Assembly: GCF_006716425.1 (NCBI RefSeq)
Contig: NZ_VFOZ01000001.1
Location: 1,488,001-1,552,000 of the forward strand
From: Actinoallomurus bryophytorum
GTDB taxonomy: Bacteria; Actinomycetota; Actinomycetes; Streptosporangiales; Streptosporangiaceae
Length of the DNA: 64,000 nt
Direction: 5' to 3'
Translations under genes and position numbers: made by a program
The notes under the pieces: model-generated
What the model was told of the DNA's origin: nothing
The model's database searches: none
What the model saw: the letters and a program-made list of their open reading frames with translations, nothing else
In this document: positions 61,589 to 64,000 of the stretch, one piece after another
Layout: each line of letters opens with the position of its first letter
How positions within the stretch are numbered: position 1 is the first letter of the stretch

Positions 61589-62569
61589 ATGAGCGGCACA
61601 CCCTGGCGGCTGCTCGCCCTCCTGCCGCTGGGCGAGGACATGATCCGCGGCGTCTTCGGCGGGCTGGACGCCGAGGTCAGCATGCCCGCCGAACGGGATG
61701 CGAGCGGACTGCACGCGGCGCTCGCCGAGGCGGACCTGGTCATCGGCGACTACACCGGCGCGCTCGCGATCGACGCGGCGGCCGTGGCCGCGGCGCCGGA
61801 CCTGGCGTTCGTGCAGATGCCCTCGGTGGGGGTGGACTCCTGCGATCTCGACGCGCTCACCGCCGCGGGTGTGCCGCTGGCCAACGCGGCCGGCGCCAAC
61901 GCGCGGTCGGTGGCCGAGTGGGCGCTGGCGGCGACGCTCGACCTGTCCCGGAGCATCACGTGGGCGGACCGGCGGATGCGCGCGGGCGAGTGGCCGCAGA
62001 TGGAGACGGCCGCGCACGGCTCGGACGAGCTGGGCGGCCGCCGGGTGGGCGTCCTCGGCATGGGCGCGATCGGCACGGAGGTCATGCGGCTGTTCGACGC
62101 GATCGGCTGCCGGACGGCGTACTGGTCGAGGCGGCGCCACCCACACGGGGTGTTCAAGGAGCTCGACGAGCTGCTCACCACGTCCGACGTGGTCGTCGTC
62201 TGCCTGCCGCGCACCCCGGAGACCATCGGTCTGCTGGACACCGGGCGGCTCGCGCTCATGCCGGCCCGCTCACTGCTGGTGAGCGTCGCACGCGGCGGGA
62301 TCGCACCCGACGAGGCCGTGCTCGCCGCGCTGGAGAGCGGAAAACTGGCCGGCGCGGCGCTCGACGTGTACGAACGTGAGCCGCTGCCCGTCGACCACCC
62401 GCTGCGGAACCACGACGACGTCCTGCTGTCACCGCACACCGCGGGCGCCACGCGGCAGGCACAGCTCAACATCATCACGACGGTCCTGGACAACGTGAGG
62501 GCGGCCATCGAGGGGCGGCCGGTGCGCAACGTGGTCAACGGGATCGATCCGGTGGTCCGGCACCGGTAG
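61589..62569 (+). CDS. D-2-hydroxyacid dehydrogenase
   Basis: A 326-residue NAD-dependent dehydrogenase with the Rossmann loop RVGVLGMGAIGTEVMRLFD, the substrate/NAD Arg in LLVSVARGGIAPDEAV, the acid in GAALDVYEREPLP and the catalytic His in LLSPHTAGATRQ. The N-terminal catalytic domain is diverged. ATG at 61589 was chosen; the frame is open to 61460. The substrate is unknown. Confidence 0.87.
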   Translation: MSGTPWRLLALLPLGEDMIRGVFGGLDAEVSMPAERDASGLHAALAEADLVIGDYTGALAIDAAAVAAAPDLAFVQMPSVGVDSCDLDALTAAGVPLANAAGANARSVAEWALAATLDLSRSITWADRRMRAGEWPQMETAAHGSDELGGRRVGVLGMGAIGTEVMRLFDAIGCRTAYWSRRRHPHGVFKELDELLTTSDVVVVCLPRTPETIGLLDTGRLALMPARSLLVSVARGGIAPDEAVLAALESGKLAGAALDVYEREPLPVDHPLRNHDDVLLSPHTAGATRQAQLNIITTVLDNVRAAIEGRPVRNVVNGIDPVVRHR

Positions 62570-62648
62570 GCATATCCGGCGGGTAGATCTCCAGGGTCGA
62601 GCCCGTATGACGGCGCGGCCTGTGAGCACGACGATGAGGGGGTGGCAG

Positions 62649-64000
62649 GTGAAGCTCGACCTCTGGCTGCTGCTCGGCTCGGCCGTGATCATCACCGCCA
62701 TCGTGGCGGTGCGCCTGGCGCATCGCAGTGGGCTGCCCAGCCTGCTCCTCTACCTGGCGCTGGGGCTGATCCTCGGCGAGTCCGGGTTCGGCATCCAGTT
62801 CGATGACCCCCTGGTCGCGGAGACCCTGGGGCTGGCCGCGCTGGTCCTCATCCTGGCCGAGGGCGGCATCACGACCCGCTGGTCCGAGGTACGCGCGGGC
62901 GTGCCGGCCGCGATCTCGCTGTCCATCGTCGGCAGCGCGGTCAGCATCGCGACCGTCGCCGTCGCCGCGCACTGGCTGATCGGCGCCGACTGGCGCATCG
63001 CCGCGCTGCTGGGCGCGGTGCTGGCGCCGACGGACGCCGCGGCCGTCTTCTCGGTGCTGCGGCGGCTCCCGCTGCCACCGCGGCTGTCGGGTGCTCTGGA
63101 GGCCGAGTCGGGGTTCAACGACGCCCCGGTGATCATCCTGGTGCTCGCGCTGACGGAGGAGCACTCCCCCACCGTGCTCGGCATGGCAGGCGAGCTCGTG
63201 GCCGAGCTCGCCATCGGCGCCGTTGCCGGGCTGCTCATCGGGTGGCTCGGCGCGTTCGCGCTTCGCCGCCTGGCGCTGCCGGCGTCGGGTTTGTACCCGA
63301 TCGCGGTGCTGGCCCTCGTGCTCGGCTCCTACGGCGCGGCCTCGATGCTGCACGGCAGCGGGTTCCTCGCGACGTACATCTCCGCGCTCGTGCTGGGCAA
63401 CAGCCCGCTGCCGCACCGCCCGGCCACGCGCGGCTTCGCCGAGGGACTGGCCTGGCTCGCCCAGATCGGGCTGTTCATCATGCTCGGCCTGCTGGCCTCG
63501 CCCTCCGAGCTCCCGGCGCAGATCGCGCCGGCGGTGGTGTGCGGGCTGGTGCTGGTGTTCGTGGCCAGACCGCTGTCGGTACTGCTCTCCCTGCCGTTCT
63601 TCGGCTTCTCGTGGCGCGAGAAGGGCCTCCTGTCGTGGGCAGGCCTGCGCGGGGCGGTGCCGATCGTTCTCACCACGGTGGCGATGACGGCGGGCCTGCA
63701 CAACGCGGACGAGCTGTTCGCGCAGGTGTTCATCATCGTGGTCGTGTTCACCCTGCTGCAGGGGCCGACGCTCCCCTGGGTCGCACGGGCACTGAAGCTG
63801 ACGATCGCCGGGGGCAGCCGCGACATCGACGTCGAGGCCGCGCCACTGGAGGAACTGCACGCGGAGCTTCTGGACATCCAGATCCCTCCCGACTCACGGC
63901 TCGACGGGGTGGAGATCTTCGAACTGCGGCTGCCGCAGGGAGCGGCGATCATGCTGGTGGTCAGGGACGGTAAGAGCTTCGTGCCGGGTCCCAGCACGCG
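62649..64000 (+). CDS. Potassium or sodium/proton antiporter, NhaP2/CvrA-like (cut by the window end)
   Basis: At least 450 residues, no stop before the end of the window. A CPA1-type body has about twelve hydrophobic helices with APTDAAAVFSVL and EAESGFNDAPVIILVL (the acidic ion-binding pair) and LRGAVPIVLTTVAM. The visible C-terminus (LHAELLDIQIPPDSRLDGVEI) begins a TrkA-C domain that senses nucleotides in K+/H+ antiporters. GTG at 62649, behind GAGGGGG, or ATG at 62634 may be the start. Confidence 0.88.
   Translation, partial: MKLDLWLLLGSAVIITAIVAVRLAHRSGLPSLLLYLALGLILGESGFGIQFDDPLVAETLGLAALVLILAEGGITTRWSEVRAGVPAAISLSIVGSAVSIATVAVAAHWLIGADWRIAALLGAVLAPTDAAAVFSVLRRLPLPPRLSGALEAESGFNDAPVIILVLALTEEHSPTVLGMAGELVAELAIGAVAGLLIGWLGAFALRRLALPASGLYPIAVLALVLGSYGAASMLHGSGFLATYISALVLGNSPLPHRPATRGFAEGLAWLAQIGLFIMLGLLASPSELPAQIAPAVVCGLVLVFVARPLSVLLSLPFFGFSWREKGLLSWAGLRGAVPIVLTTVAMTAGLHNADELFAQVFIIVVVFTLLQGPTLPWVARALKLTIAGGSRDIDVEAAPLEELHAELLDIQIPPDSRLDGVEIFELRLPQGAAIMLVVRDGKSFVPGPST

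Overview
The window is typical high-GC actinobacterial chromosome. GTG starts, leaderless-looking starts and C/G third positions are common. It carries a protein-O-mannosyltransferase, a SepX/GlpR-type divisome gene, LCP proteins and a CU044_5270-family protein beside an ECF sigma gene. This mix suggests a filamentous actinomycete, perhaps of the Streptosporangiales (Actinomadura or Actinoallomurus-like). That placement is inference from gene content only.

Layout. 0.1-3.3 kb: two divergent membrane glycosyltransferase genes. 3.35-5.5 kb: a compact three-gene cassette behind a 35-bp palindrome, with a minimal PEP-synthase-like ATP-grasp/phosphohistidine protein between two helix-turn-helix proteins. 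5.5-9.4 kb: housekeeping genes rsmI, a protein mannosyltransferase and a CorA transporter. 9.4-10.5 kb: a complete IS481-family element inserted in a CTAG that serves as stop codon for two convergent genes. 10.5-12.6 kb: Uma2-type nuclease, PLP dehydratase and a luciferase-domain protein. 12.6-22 kb: a cell-envelope glycopolymer block with a GT4 enzyme, a GT2/CDP-glycerol transferase fusion, a convergent response regulator and histidine kinase, and two LCP ligases. 22-46 kb: a mixed region with a helicase carrying membrane segments, a DUF1906 hydrolase, a membrane-anchored DEDDh exonuclease, a 5'-nucleotidase, an MFS exporter with TetR regulator, phospholipase C, small enzymes and an ECF sigma/CU044_5270 pair.

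46.3-56.0 kb: an island at tRNA-Ala(CGC). A 39-bp copy of the 3' half of the tRNA lies at the far end. Both att copies are preceded by the same degraded double-HTH (BldC/excisionase-like) gene and the same hairpin, which indicates successive integrations at one tRNA. No integrase, replication or transfer gene remains. The cargo is an AT-richer OLD-like ATPase, two small membrane-anchored proteins, a SLOG / XRE-TPR / small protein / HAD operon and an RsbW-like ATPase, plus a relic of glutamate racemase.

56.1-60.75 kb: a minus-strand run galU, glp (moeA-like), moaC, mogA, a RimJ-like acetyltransferase and sepX/glpR, joining sugar-nucleotide supply, molybdopterin synthesis and cell division. 60.8-64 kb: 5-formyl-THF cyclo-ligase, a 2-hydroxyacid dehydrogenase and a cation/proton antiporter cut by the window end. 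The best candidates for undescribed biology are the PEP-synthase-like cassette (3.35-5.46 kb), the tRNA-Ala island with its SLOG/XRE/HAD operon and lone OLD ATPase, and the membrane-anchored exonuclease.
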